The notes under the pieces are model-generated. The model did not search any database. It had not been told where the DNA came from and saw nothing but the letters and a program-made list of their open reading frames with translations. Below, piece by piece: positions 12,081 to 21,407 of a stretch of 64,000 bases of DNA. Source of the DNA: CAKZLS01 sp963701445. GTDB lineage: Bacteria > Pseudomonadota > Alphaproteobacteria > Rhodospirillales > Defluviicoccaceae. Every line of letters begins with the position of its first letter. The first letter of the stretch is position 1. The translations under genes were made by a program, and so were the position numbers. Location of the stretch: NCBI GenBank assembly GCA_963701445.1, contig CAVPAM010000013.1, positions 33,241 to 97,240 of the forward strand, in the 5' to 3' direction.

Positions 12081-13919
12081 CTACCAGATTTCGGGCGGCG
12101 GAAGATCGTCGGGCATGTCCACGTCGTGGAGCGGCACCGCCGGGCACCTGTCCGGGAGCAGCACGAGCTCGAAATCGTCCGCGTTTCTGCCCGTCGTCAG
12201 CGGATCGTTGAACGTCGCGACGCCCATGTCGAATTCGATCTCGATGGGCGGTCCCCAGTTCGCCACCGCCCCGTTCTCGATGAAGATCTTCTGGCCGTTG
12301 CTGAGCAGAATCATGACGTCGTCGGGAAGCTGGTTGCCGTCGCCGAAGAAGACGCCGAACTGGATCTTGACGGGGGTGAATTCCGGCTGGCCACACAGAC
12401 GAATGACGTCGGCGTCCTCTCCGGCGCCGCCGCCGAAGTCCCAGTCCTTGATCACGTCGAAGGCGTTCTGGAAATTGGAGAAGTTGATGTCGTCCTGATG
12501 GAATTCGAAGGTGTCGGATCCGGCGCCGCCGTAGAGGGTGTCGTTTCCGGCCCCCGGGATGATGCGGTCATTGCCGCCGTCGCCGTAGAGCCGGTCGTTG
12601 CCGCCGAGCGGGTCGCCGATGGCCGCGTCGCCCAGGATGATGTCGTCGCCGTCGTCGCCGTGGATCTCGTCGTCGCCGAGGCCGCCGATCAGCGTGTCGC
12701 CGCCGTCGAAGACCAGCGACAGTTCGAACTGTCCGAACGTATAGGCGCCGCCGCCGGGCGTGCTGGCCTCCTGCAGGCGCACGCCGAAGGCCATTTCGTC
12801 GCCGGCGATGGCGGTGTTGAGCAGGGAGGTGACGTCGAAGTCGACCACGGTTCCGACGGAGAGGTTGTTGGTGGAAAACTGGCCGACGATGCCGTTGGCG
12901 ATGATCTCGAAGTCCGATGTGCCGGCGATTGCGTCGCCCTGGTAGCTCAGGACATCGATCAGGAACGCCGCGCCGTCCTGGCCGTACAGGCCCTCGGCCA
13001 GCTCCACCGAAAACCGCAGGGTGGCCTGGTAGACGAGGGTGTCGACGTCGCCGATGTCGAACTCGGCGAGGCCGCGCACCGCCTCGTTGTGCAGGTCCCC
13101 GACCTCGGCCTGGCCTTGGGAATGGAAGTGGGTGCCCGACTGTCCGTGCGCCGACGTCGCCACCGAGAACACCTGCACCGCCGGCGGCGCGCCGTCGCGT
13201 TGGGTCCCGTCGCCCCAGATGGTGTCGTTGCCGGACCCGCCCTGGATGAAGTCGGCGAGAGCGCCGCCCCGGATCACGTCGTCGCCGGAACCGCCGTCGA
13301 GGGTATCGGCGCCGGCATCGCCGTTGATTTCGTCCGCGCCGTCGCCGCCGCTCATATGGTCGCCCTGGTCGCCGCCCTCCATGGTGTCGTTCTGGCCGCC
13401 GCCGGCCAGCGTGTCGGCGCCCGCGCCGCCGGTCAGCACGTCCCTGCCGTAGCCGCCCGTCAACTGGTCGGCGCCGGTGCCGCCGCGCAGGGTGTCGTCG
13501 CCGGCGCCGCCGTTCAGATAATCCTCGCCACTGCCGCCGAGAAGAAGATCGTTGTCGTCCGCGCCCCACAGGCGGTCGTCGCCGCCCTGGCCGAGAATGG
13601 TGTCATTGCCGGCGCCACCCAGCAGAATATCGTTGCCGTCCGCGCTTGTTTCGAAGATCTCGTCGTCGCCGGATATCCAGTCGTTGCCCGCGCCGCCATC
13701 GACTTCGTCGCCGTCGGCCCCGGCGATCACCTTGTCGTCGCCCCCATCCGAGCAGATATCGTCGCTGCCGCCGCCGGTCTTGATCAGATCGGCGGCGGCG
13801 GTCGCTTCCATGATGCCCAGGATCTCGTTACCCATTCCCGCGGGTACGATGATATCGGAGCCATATGGATTGGTTCTGCGACCGCTTGCCTCGGATTCGA
13901 AGGGGGTGAAGTTGGCCAT
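12081..13919 (-). CDS. RTX calcium-binding repeat protein with a central non-RTX beta domain
   Basis: This 612-residue acidic protein begins without a cleavable signal peptide, as expected for type I secretion. Roughly residues 75-235 hold about 15 nonapeptide repeats (GGAGNDTIL, GGSGEDYLN, GGAGDDTLR and similar) that bind Ca2+ and form a beta-roll. Residues 240-400 are a different domain (FDIGDVDTLVYQATLRFSVEL, FDVTSLLNTAIAGDEMAFGV), like the beta-sandwich found in adhesins and DNRLRE-type proteins. About five more repeats follow (GGLGDDEIH to GGAGSDTFEF), then a 120-residue tail likely to carry the secretion signal. AAGGAG is 6-7 bases before the ATG. No protease or lipase motif was seen, so it is probably a surface or adhesion protein. 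Confidence 0.85.
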   Translation of the reverse strand: MANFTPFESEASGRRTNPYGSDIIVPAGMGNEILGIMEATAAADLIKTGGGSDDICSDGGDDKVIAGADGDEVDGGAGNDWISGDDEIFETSADGNDILLGGAGNDTILGQGGDDRLWGADDNDLLLGGSGEDYLNGGAGDDTLRGGTGADQLTGGYGRDVLTGGAGADTLAGGGQNDTMEGGDQGDHMSGGDGADEINGDAGADTLDGGSGDDVIRGGALADFIQGGSGNDTIWGDGTQRDGAPPAVQVFSVATSAHGQSGTHFHSQGQAEVGDLHNEAVRGLAEFDIGDVDTLVYQATLRFSVELAEGLYGQDGAAFLIDVLSYQGDAIAGTSDFEIIANGIVGQFSTNNLSVGTVVDFDVTSLLNTAIAGDEMAFGVRLQEASTPGGGAYTFGQFELSLVFDGGDTLIGGLGDDEIHGDDGDDIILGDAAIGDPLGGNDRLYGDGGNDRIIPGAGNDTLYGGAGSDTFEFHQDDINFSNFQNAFDVIKDWDFGGGAGEDADVIRLCGQPEFTPVKIQFGVFFGDGNQLPDDVMILLSNGQKIFIENGAVANWGPPIEIEFDMGVATFNDPLTTGRNADDFELVLLPDRCPAVPLHDVDMPDDLPPPEIW

Positions 13920-14104
13920 TCAAATCTCCTTCAGGGGTCGGCGCGGCCGGCAACTTCTCACGCCAAAGGACCCGTGGACCTTTTATGCAACCTAAGGTCG
14001 TATTCTATGATTTGGCGCACCTTCCGTTACCCCAATTTGTGTAGGAATGCACGCCTACAGAAATTGGCGGATCCGCTCGGGTCGCGGCGCGGCGGGAGGC
14101 CCGT

Positions 14105-14377
14105 TCAGGACTTGCGGGGAGCGAACGCGAGAAGGGCGACACCGGCGGCGACAGCGACGATGGAGGCCCAGAAGGGAATGGGCGAATAGGTGGGAATCCG
14201 TCCGACGATCCCGACGACCTCGCCGAGCGAGCAGATGTCGGTGGTGAAATAGAAACACTCGCTGGCCTTCTTCACGTCCTCGCCGAACACCTGCTCGAAG
14301 AACAGGTACCACCAGGCCACGGCTCCGGCCAGCAGGCCGAACCCGAGAACGATGAGTGTCTTGCCGAGATCAGCCAT
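14105..14377 (-). CDS. Small membrane protein of unknown function, two membrane segments
   Basis: This 90-residue protein has two hydrophobic helices, about residues 6-27 (LIVLGFGLLAGAVAWWYLFF) and 67-85 (PFWASIVAVAAGVALLAF). The loop between holds two cysteines (SECFYFTTDICSLGEVVG) that could form a disulfide outside the membrane, and it ends APRKS. I do not recognise the family. It sits between the RTX gene and the ornithine-cyclodeaminase-like gene on the same strand, without clear operon spacing. Confidence 0.6.
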   Translation of the reverse strand: MADLGKTLIVLGFGLLAGAVAWWYLFFEQVFGEDVKKASECFYFTTDICSLGEVVGIVGRIPTYSPIPFWASIVAVAAGVALLAFAPRKS

Positions 14378-14576
14378 GGAGTCGTCCGGTCGAGGGCGTG
14401 GCGTCCGCGTTTATCCGTCGCCAGCGAAAAAAGTGAAGAGGCGGGCGCGGGTTGAACCGAAAGCGCAAGACGAGAACGCCGTGCCGCTCAACGCGGGACC
14501 CGAAAGAGCGGTCACAATAGCGCCGCACCGGTTCGGGCGGAAGCGTGAATCCGAGGGGCCGAGACGCGTTCCGGCG

Positions 14577-15474
14577 CTACCGGCCCGGTCCGGCGCACCG
14601 GTCGTGGACCAGCTTCGCCGCCGCCACGTCCTCGATGGCCATGCCCAGCGACTTGAACACCGTGGTTTCGCCCGCCGGGACCGGTCTGACGCCCGCGAGC
14701 ACCTCGCCCGAGTTCGGCGTGGATCCGCGCGCCGGACAACAGCACGTCGCCGGATTCCGCCATCGCCCCGGCGCGCGAGTCGACGATCACCACGTTGGCC
14801 ATCGCCGCGTCGTCCAGCTCCCGCCAGTCGGGCCGCGGGGCGCCGACGGCGTTGACATGGCAGCCCGGCTTCAGCCACGCCCCCTCGAGGACCGGCGTCC
14901 GGGCGCTGGTGGCGGTGACCACCACGTCGGCCCCGCGCACCGCGTCCCCGGCCGCCATGGCCGCCGCGCCGATTTCCGCCGCGAACGCCCGGGCGTGGTC
15001 GGGCGAGCGGCTCCACACCCGGATGTCGTCGAAATCCCTCACCAGCCGCAGCGCCTCGGCGTGGCTTCGCGCCTGGGCGCCGCTCCCCAGGATCGCCAGG
15101 ACACGGGCATCCGGCGCGGCCAGCGCGTCCGTCGCCACGGCGGAGACCGCGGCCGTGCGCATCTCGGTGATCCGGCCGCCATCCATCACCGCGAGCGGCA
15201 TCCCGGTTCCGGCGTCGAACAGGACGATCATCGCCATGTGGGTGGGCAGCCCGCGTTCGGCGTTTCCCGGATAGAAGGTGACGAGCTTGCAGCCCATCTC
15301 GTCGCCGGCCGCCGGCATCACCAGCAGAAAGCCGTCGTTTCGGGCAAGCGCCTGACGGACCGGCTGGTCGACGCGTCCGGCCGAATAGGCGATCAGCGCC
15401 TCGCGCATCGCCGGGATCAGGACACTCATGTCCAGGGCGCCCCGAACATCGTCGTCGTCAAGAAACTGGGTCAT
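14577..15474 (-). CDS. Ornithine cyclodeaminase / mu-crystallin family protein, one frameshift
   Basis: Read across one extra base near 14708, the protein is about 298 residues. It shows DGFLLVMPAAG, GCKLVTFYPGN, AVMDGGRITEMRTAA, and the Rossmann NAD(P) motif LGSGAQARSHAEAL, then VTATSARTPVLEG and HVNAVGAPRPDWREL. After the shift it continues EVLAGVRPVPAGETTVFKS and LGMAIEDVAAAKLV, the conserved family end. Members are ornithine, lysine or alanine dehydrogenases and ketimine reductases; the substrate cannot be fixed here. The frame break removes the last 60 residues from one frame only, suggesting a sequence error. No linked amino-acid genes. Confidence 0.85.
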
Positions 15475-15626
15475 GTCTTCCTCTCGCTCCCCGGTCGCGG
15501 ACAGACGGACGCTGCCAGTTTAGCGTCCGTTTCGATCGGCGGGAAGACCTCTTTACTTTCCGCTGGTGATTTTCATTCGCAAGCCCTAGGATTGCCCCGT
15601 TTGAGGTATGTTCCTGGGAGGGAGAC

Positions 15627-16571
15627 ATGTCCGCGCGAGCATTTTGCGCGTGCGTCGGGATTACCCTTGTTGTCGTTTTCCTGATGTTCGCGGCCGGTTT
15701 CCGGCCACCGCCGGTCGCCCGGGAGGCCACCGCCGCCACGACCGCGGCGACCCCCGCCCGGGATGAACCCGCCCCGGAAGAATCCGCCGAGGAAGAAAAC
15801 GTCGGGACGGACTACCGCCTCGGCGTGTTTCCGTTTCTGCCGGCGCTGACGCTGGACCGGGTTTTCGCGCCGGCGATCGCCGACCTCGGCGCCGGCCTCG
15901 GGCGCACGGTTCATTTCCGGACAAAACCCAACTTCGAAGGCTTCGCGGAGGCCCTGGCGGGCGGGACCTACGATTTCATTTTCGTCCATCCGTTCTTTTA
16001 CGTCACCGCCGCCGACAAACATGGCTATGTGCCGATGGCGCGGCTGCGCGATCCGCTGGTGGTCGCCGTGCTGGTGCGCGAGGACTCGGCCATCCAAAAT
16101 CTCGGAGACATGGCCGGCCGCACCCTGGGATTGCCGCCGAAGCTGTCGGCGGTCAGCGAGATCATGCTCGGCGAGTTGGAAAACAGTGAAATGGTACCGG
16201 GCCGGGATCTGCCGATCAGTCATTTCCAGTCGAAGATGTCGTGCGTTCACGCGGTGGTGATGGGCTCGATCGACGCCTGCGGACTACCGCGCTTCGCATT
16301 GGCGCACCTCGAGCTCGGCCCCTCCGAGCGTCTGAGGGTCGTCCATGAATCCGCGCCGTATCCAAGTCTGGTCTTCGCGGCCCATCCGCGTGTCCCGGCG
16401 GCCGACCGCGAGCGCGTCCGGGCCCGGATCCTCGGCTGGGAGACCTCCTCGAGCGGCGGGGACCTGCTGGCGGCGGGCAAGTGGAGCGGATTCGTCGCCG
16501 CCACCGACGAGGACTACGATCCGATCCGGCGCCTCGACCGCGAGCGGCGGAAGTTCTCGAACCGGCAATAG
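15627..16571 (+). CDS. PhnD-like periplasmic phosphate/phosphonate-type binding protein
   Basis: This 314-residue protein starts with a hydrophobic segment (about residues 8-24) and a Pro/Ala/Glu-rich linker, so it is exported or membrane-tethered. The binding domain has YRLGVFPFLPALTLDRVFAP, TYDFIFVHPFFYVTAADKHG, VLVREDSAIQNLGDMAGRTL and SCVHAVVMGSIDACGLPRFA, matching the phosphonate/phosphite substrate-binding fold (PhnD/PtxB). No ABC permease or ATPase accompanies it. The next gene, 18 bases downstream, is a membrane GGDEF/EAL protein, so it may act as the ligand-sensing partner rather than in transport. GGGAGGGAG precedes the ATG. Confidence 0.78.
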   Translation: MSARAFCACVGITLVVVFLMFAAGFRPPPVAREATAATTAATPARDEPAPEESAEEENVGTDYRLGVFPFLPALTLDRVFAPAIADLGAGLGRTVHFRTKPNFEGFAEALAGGTYDFIFVHPFFYVTAADKHGYVPMARLRDPLVVAVLVREDSAIQNLGDMAGRTLGLPPKLSAVSEIMLGELENSEMVPGRDLPISHFQSKMSCVHAVVMGSIDACGLPRFALAHLELGPSERLRVVHESAPYPSLVFAAHPRVPAADRERVRARILGWETSSSGGDLLAAGKWSGFVAATDEDYDPIRRLDRERRKFSNRQ

Positions 16572-16589
16572 GCGCGTGGACAAAGCCCC

Positions 16590-19370
16590 ATGCCGCTGAA
16601 ATTCCGCATCGCGGCGACGATCTTCCTGCTGCTCACCGCGCTGGTGACGCTGCTGCTGTGGGTGACCCTGTCGCTGTCGATGAAGACCGTCCGCGACCAG
16701 TTTACCGCAAGCGAGGGGGTGTCGCTGCAACTGATCGGCGATCTGAGCCGATCGGCGCTGGTTACCGAGGATTACGCCAACCTGCAGGGTTTCATCAACG
16801 GCACCCTGCGGCATCCCCAAATCGCAACCGTCATGCTGGCCGACACGCGCGGCCGGATCGTCGTGGCGACCAAGCCGGAGTTCATCGGCCTCCCCCTTCC
16901 CCGGCCAAGCAACAGCGGACACCGGTATTGGCGGATGCAGGAGGTGCGAGGCCATTCGAACGTGCTCGGGACGCTCGCCATCGAGTTCTCCGACACGGCC
17001 CTTATGGCGGCCTACGAAAAAATCCGCAACGTGGCGCTTGGCGTGGCTATCTGCGGCACGATCTTCATCGCCGCCGTCGGCGTGATGATCGGCGACGTTC
17101 TGACCCGGCGGCTGCAGTCCCTGGCCGACGCGGCGGACGGCATCGCGGCCGGACAGCCCGCGTTTCCGCCTCACCTCTCGGGCCATGACGAAGTGGGCCG
17201 CCTGGCGCGCGCCCTGGCCAGCATGGTCAACCGCCTGCAGCGCAACATGACCGAACTCGAACGCGCCCGGGACCGGTTGATCCTCCCCACCGAGGCGATG
17301 ACGCAAGGGTTTGCGCTCTGGGACTGGAACGACCGGCTGGTGCTGTGCAACAGCCGTTTTCGCGAGCTCTTCCGCGAAGTCGGCGATCAGCTCGTCGAGG
17401 GCCTTACTTTCAAGGAATTCTCGCGGCTGTTTCAGCCGTACCTGGCGGTCGGCGGTACCGCCCACGTGCCGTCTCCCGACTGGTGGCGGACGCATCTCCG
17501 GCTTCGCGGAGCGCCGCAAAGCACGTACGAAATGGGGATCGCCGGCGACCGGTGGATCGAAGTGCGCGAGTCGCGCACCGGCGACGGGGGCGTCGTGGTC
17601 ATCTACACGGACATCACCCAGCAGAAAACCCAGCAGCGCGAACTGCGGGCCAGCGAACAGCGGTTGCGCGAGATCATGGCCTCGGTCTTCTACGGCATCA
17701 TCACCATCGACGACAGGGGATCCATCGAGTCGGTCAACGACGCGGCGGAGCGGATGTTCGGCTGGACCGCGAGCCAGATCGTCGGGTCGCCCGCCGGGAC
17801 GCTGCTCGTCGCCGCGACGCCGGGGGACCGAAGCGCGGATCCGGTGACGGTCGAAGCCCTGTCGGTCATGCCCAATCACGAAGTGCTGGAGATGACCGGG
17901 GTTCGCAAGGATGGCGGCACGTTTCCCATCGAAATTTCGCTGGCGAACATCGAACTCAAAGGACGGAGGACCTTTATCTGCACGGCCCGCGATATCACCG
18001 AGCGCAAGGCGGCCGAGCAACAGGTCCTGTATCACGCGACCCACGATCACCTGACCTCCCTGCCCAATCGCAGCGTGTTCAACGACAGGCTGTCGGAGGT
18101 CTTGGCCGAGGCCAAGCGCGCGGACGAGACGCTGGCCGTGGTATTCCTGGATCTGGACCGCTTCAAGGTGATCAACGACAGTCTCGGGCACCCGGTGGGC
18201 GACGCCCTGCTGGTCGCGGTGGCGAAGCGTCTTCGCCAACGGCTGCGCGCCGCCGACGTGGTGGCGCGGCTCGGCGGCGACGAGTTCGTCTTTCTGCTGC
18301 CCAGGATCGGCGACAGCCAGAACGCCGTCGGCGTGGTCCAGAAGATCGTCGACGCCATGCAGGATCCTTTCCACGTTCTCGGACACGAGCTGCATGTCAG
18401 CGCCAGCCTGGGCATCAGCCTGTATCCGAGCCACGGAGACAGCGCGGAGCTTCTGCTGAAACACGCGGACATCGCGCTCTACCAGGCAAAGGCCCGCGGC
18501 AAGAACCAGGCCCGCGTCTATGCCGCCGGCATGGCCATTCAGAGCCATCCGCACATCAGCATCGAGAGCGACCTGCGCCATGCCCTGGACCGCCAGCAGT
18601 TCCACTTGCTGTACCAGCCGCAGGTGGATCTGCGCTCCCGCCGCATGGTCGGGGTCGAGGCGCTGTTGCGCTGGAACCATCCCGAACTGGGCGTGATCCC
18701 GCCCGGACAGTTCATCGAGCTGGCCGAGGAGACGGGTCTCATCTGTCCCATCGGCCTGTGGGTTCTGGCGACCGCCTGCAACGATGCCCGCGCCTGGACG
18801 GCGATCGAGCGAGATCGCGGCCGCGCCTCCCACGAGACGGAGGCCCCGGGCGAAGAGGGCGCGCGCGCGCCCTTCCGGGTGGCGGTCAACATATCGGCCC
18901 GGCAGTTCCAGGATCCGAAACTGGGCGCGAAGGTCGCCGACACGCTGGCCGCCACCGGCACCGACGCCCGCTCCCTCGAGTTCGAGCTCACCGAGAGTGT
19001 CCTCATGCGCGAGGCCGACACCACGGTCCCCCTCATCGACGCCCTCGCCGACCTCGGCATCGGCCTCGCCCTCGACGATTTCGGCACCGGCTACTCGTCC
19101 CTCAGCTACCTCAAACGCTACCCCATCAAGCGCATCAAGATCGACCGCTCCTTCGTCGGCGAGATGGAAACCAATCACAACGACTCGGCGCTGGTGCGCG
19201 CGACGGTGGCCACCGCCCATTGCCTGGACATCGGGGTGACCGCGGAAGGGGTGGAGACCGCCGGCCAGATCGACCTGCTTCGTCAGTACGGATGCCCCGA
19301 GGCGCAAGGCTTCTACCTCGGCCACCCCGTCTCCGCCGAGGAGATCACCAACCTGCTCCGGCCCATCTGA
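16590..19370 (+). CDS. Membrane c-di-GMP protein: periplasmic sensor, HAMP, two PAS, GGDEF, EAL
   Basis: This 926-residue protein has a membrane helix at about 8-28, a periplasmic CHASE8-like sensor of about 115 residues (LSRSALVTEDYANLQGFI), a second helix near 147-170, and a HAMP linker to about 220. PAS domains cover about 225-345 and 350-475. The cyclase domain (about 480-650) keeps DLDRFKVINDSLGH and GGDEF; the EAL domain (about 655-920) keeps EALLRW, DDFGTGYSSL and KIDRSFV. Both active sites look intact, so it may make and degrade c-di-GMP, with direction set by the sensor. It is co-oriented and almost contiguous with the PhnD-like gene, which suggests a ligand-responsive pair. Confidence 0.93.
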   Translation: MPLKFRIAATIFLLLTALVTLLLWVTLSLSMKTVRDQFTASEGVSLQLIGDLSRSALVTEDYANLQGFINGTLRHPQIATVMLADTRGRIVVATKPEFIGLPLPRPSNSGHRYWRMQEVRGHSNVLGTLAIEFSDTALMAAYEKIRNVALGVAICGTIFIAAVGVMIGDVLTRRLQSLADAADGIAAGQPAFPPHLSGHDEVGRLARALASMVNRLQRNMTELERARDRLILPTEAMTQGFALWDWNDRLVLCNSRFRELFREVGDQLVEGLTFKEFSRLFQPYLAVGGTAHVPSPDWWRTHLRLRGAPQSTYEMGIAGDRWIEVRESRTGDGGVVVIYTDITQQKTQQRELRASEQRLREIMASVFYGIITIDDRGSIESVNDAAERMFGWTASQIVGSPAGTLLVAATPGDRSADPVTVEALSVMPNHEVLEMTGVRKDGGTFPIEISLANIELKGRRTFICTARDITERKAAEQQVLYHATHDHLTSLPNRSVFNDRLSEVLAEAKRADETLAVVFLDLDRFKVINDSLGHPVGDALLVAVAKRLRQRLRAADVVARLGGDEFVFLLPRIGDSQNAVGVVQKIVDAMQDPFHVLGHELHVSASLGISLYPSHGDSAELLLKHADIALYQAKARGKNQARVYAAGMAIQSHPHISIESDLRHALDRQQFHLLYQPQVDLRSRRMVGVEALLRWNHPELGVIPPGQFIELAEETGLICPIGLWVLATACNDARAWTAIERDRGRASHETEAPGEEGARAPFRVAVNISARQFQDPKLGAKVADTLAATGTDARSLEFELTESVLMREADTTVPLIDALADLGIGLALDDFGTGYSSLSYLKRYPIKRIKIDRSFVGEMETNHNDSALVRATVATAHCLDIGVTAEGVETAGQIDLLRQYGCPEAQGFYLGHPVSAEEITNLLRPI

Positions 19371-19371
19371 C

Positions 19372-19637
19372 CTAGTGGTCCGTTTCTACATATGGTACCC
19401 ATACGATCACGTTTCCCACTGCCTCGGCAGGAGGTCGCGCGCGGGCGATGGGGGCCCATCGTCAAGCACGTCCGACGCCCCGAGGGAGTGGGAAACGCGA
19501 CCCGAAGGGCGGCCTTCCGAGCCCCCGGTGTCGTTGCGCGGCGCTTGTGATGCGACACATCACGCCGCGCCGCGCGCCTAACCAGGAACCTCGGAAGGCC
19601 GTCGTATGGGTACCACATGTTAGAAACGGACCACTAG
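19372..19637. mobile_element. MITE-like element, 266 bp, with 36-bp terminal inverted repeats and internal arms
   Basis: The ends are exact inverted repeats: CTAGTGGTCCGTTTCTA (19372-19388) and its complement at 19621-19637. Pairing extends to about 36 bp (19372-19406 with 19602-19637) with few mismatches. Inside are two arms. Arm 1 pairs 19410-19427 with 19480-19497 (17 of 18) and has an inner GATGGG/CCCATC stem (19447-19452, 19455-19460). Arm 2 pairs 19510-19521 with 19590-19601 perfectly and holds GCGCGGCG/CGCCGCGC (19536-19543, 19563-19570) and GTGATG/CATCAC (19547-19552, 19558-19563). No transposase is encoded. The terminal CTAG could be a YTAR-type target duplication, as made by IS5 relatives. 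It starts 2 bases after the GGDEF/EAL stop codon. Confidence 0.75.
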
Positions 19638-19763
19638 TATCCAGCCTCCCAGGCGCCGGCCGTTGGCATCGATCGTCTTGATCGCGACCGGTGAAAATGC
19701 CATCTGGAGTGCAACACGGCCGAAAGGTCGGGGATCATTTTGCAAGGGGACGAGGAGGCTCTT

Positions 19764-20699
19764 ATGAAAGTAGGGATTGTCGGCGCTGGCTATGTCGGCG
19801 CAACGGCCGCTTATGCCATGGTGATGCGGGGCGTAGGCAGCGAGATCGTCATCGTCGATATCGACGCGAAGACGGCGAGGGCGCAGGCCGAGGATATCGC
19901 CCACGCGACGCCGTTCGCCCATCCCATCGTCGTGCGCGCCGGCGGCTACGACGACCTCTCGGACGCGGCGGTCGTGGTGATCTCGGCCGGCGTCGGCCAG
20001 AAACCCGGCGAAACGCGCCTCCAGTTGCTCGGGCGCAACGCCGCCGTCTTTGCCGACATCGTCCCGCGCGTGCTGGCGGCGGCGCCGGACGCGATTCTGG
20101 TGATCGCCACCAACCCGGTGGACATCATGACCCAGGTCGCGACTCGCATTTCCAAGCTCCCGCCGACGCGGGTCATCGGGTCGGGGACCATCCTCGATAC
20201 CGCCCGATACCGTGCCCTTCTCGGCGCCCATCTCGGCATAGCGCCGCACTCGGTGCATGCCTATGTCCTCGGCGAGCACGGGGACAGCGAGGTGCTGGTG
20301 TGGTCGTCGGCCATGGCCGGCAACATCCCGATCCTGTCCTTCGCGGCGCAGATCGGCTCGGCCATCACCGGCGCCGTCCGCGACGACATTGACACGCGCG
20401 TCCGCCGCGCCGCCTACACCATCATCGAGGGCAAGGGCGCCACGTATTACGGCATCGGCGCCGGCATCGCGGTCATGACCGAAAGCATCCTCTCCAACGA
20501 ACAGGCCGTCATGACCGTCGCCATCGTGACGCCGGAGGTGGAGGGGGTGAAGGACGTGGCCCTCTCGATCCCGCGCGTCGTCGGCCGGGCGGGCGTGACC
20601 GCCGACCTGTTCCCCGACCTGGACAGCGACGAAGCGGCCGCGCTCCGGCGCAGCGCCGAGATCATCAAGGAAGCGGTGGAAAGCGTCGAGATCGGGTGA
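19764..20699 (+). CDS. ldh: L-lactate dehydrogenase (LDH/MDH superfamily)
   Basis: This 311-residue NAD-dependent enzyme interconverts lactate and pyruvate. The Rossmann motif GAGYVGATAAYA is at the start. The specificity loop reads GQKPGETR with Gln79; glutamine here marks lactate rather than malate dehydrogenase, where arginine is usual. The catalytic histidine is His172 in GEHGDSE, and IATNPVDIMT and VIGSGTILDTARYR are present. GAGGAGG precedes the ATG at 19764 closely, which fixes the start. It follows the MITE-like element and precedes a DUF502 gene on the same strand. Confidence 0.9.
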   Translation: MKVGIVGAGYVGATAAYAMVMRGVGSEIVIVDIDAKTARAQAEDIAHATPFAHPIVVRAGGYDDLSDAAVVVISAGVGQKPGETRLQLLGRNAAVFADIVPRVLAAAPDAILVIATNPVDIMTQVATRISKLPPTRVIGSGTILDTARYRALLGAHLGIAPHSVHAYVLGEHGDSEVLVWSSAMAGNIPILSFAAQIGSAITGAVRDDIDTRVRRAAYTIIEGKGATYYGIGAGIAVMTESILSNEQAVMTVAIVTPEVEGVKDVALSIPRVVGRAGVTADLFPDLDSDEAAALRRSAEIIKEAVESVEIG

Positions 20700-20801
20700 G
20701 CCGTCCCGCCACGAAACCGATCGCGCCGGCGGTCTCGACGGACAGGTGATCCAGGAGCCGGATCGGCCATGCTTGCGCGAGACCACCAGGAAGGATCCCG
20801 C

Positions 20802-21407
20802 ATGAGCACCCTTTTCCACGCCGTCAAGACCAACGTGATCTACGGGCTGATCGCCATCATCCCGGTCGCCATCGTCATCCTGCTGCTCGCCAAGGTGGTC
20901 GAAGTGCTCAAGGGCATCGGCGAACCCATCGCCGAACGGCTGGACATGGCCCCCATTGTCGCCGCCCTGGTGGCGGTGGTGGCGGCGGTCGCCGTGATCC
21001 TGGTTGCGTGCTTCGTGATCGGCGCGGCGGTGCGCACCCGCGTCGGCGCGTGGTCGTTCGAGAAGGTGGAGAAGGCAATTCTCTCCCGCGTCCCCGGCTA
21101 CGACCTCATCCAGAACGTCCTGAGCGGATTCGCCGAGAAGCGAGCAGCTTATCCGGCGGCGCTGGTCACCCTGTTCGGGCCGGGGACCGGCGTGTTCGGC
21201 TTGGTCATGGAGGACAACGGCGACGGCACCGTCACCGTGTTCATTCCGTCGGCTCCGACGCTGACCGTCGGCGCCGTCCACGTGGTCGACCGCGATCGGG
21301 TGCGCGTTCTCGACTGCGGCCTGATGTCGGTCACCGACTGCGTCTCCCAATGGGGTGTCGGTTCGGCCAAGGTTCTGGGCGCGGCGCGCGGCGGGACCGC
21401 GACATGA
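20802..21407 (+). CDS. DUF502 family membrane protein
   Basis: This 201-residue protein has two membrane helices, about residues 13-37 (YGLIAIIPVAIVILLLAKVV) and 50-77. A conserved DUF502 region follows: EKVEKAILSRVPGYDLIQNV, ALVTLFGPGTGVFGLVMEDN, and VTVFIPSAPTLTVGAVHVVD. The biochemical role of the family is not established; members sit in the inner membrane. The ATG at 20802 has AGGA upstream. The stop overlaps the start of the cupin gene by four bases, so the two are coupled. Confidence 0.85.
   Translation: MSTLFHAVKTNVIYGLIAIIPVAIVILLLAKVVEVLKGIGEPIAERLDMAPIVAALVAVVAAVAVILVACFVIGAAVRTRVGAWSFEKVEKAILSRVPGYDLIQNVLSGFAEKRAAYPAALVTLFGPGTGVFGLVMEDNGDGTVTVFIPSAPTLTVGAVHVVDRDRVRVLDCGLMSVTDCVSQWGVGSAKVLGAARGGTAT

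Noticed and set aside
12081..13919. Repeat array resembling CRISPR or tandem DNA repeats
   Set aside because: The repeats are imperfect nonapeptide codons of an RTX beta-roll, not identical spaced DNA repeats.
12126..14189. Long plus-strand frame opposite the RTX gene
   Set aside because: Low-complexity mirror of the RTX repeats.
16284..19325. Very long minus-strand open frame opposite the GGDEF-EAL gene
   Set aside because: It is a mirror of the plus-strand gene in high-GC DNA; the plus strand has full domain motifs.
19375..19640. Short open frames inside the MITE-like element
   Set aside because: They have no coding pattern and are explained by the inverted-repeat structure.
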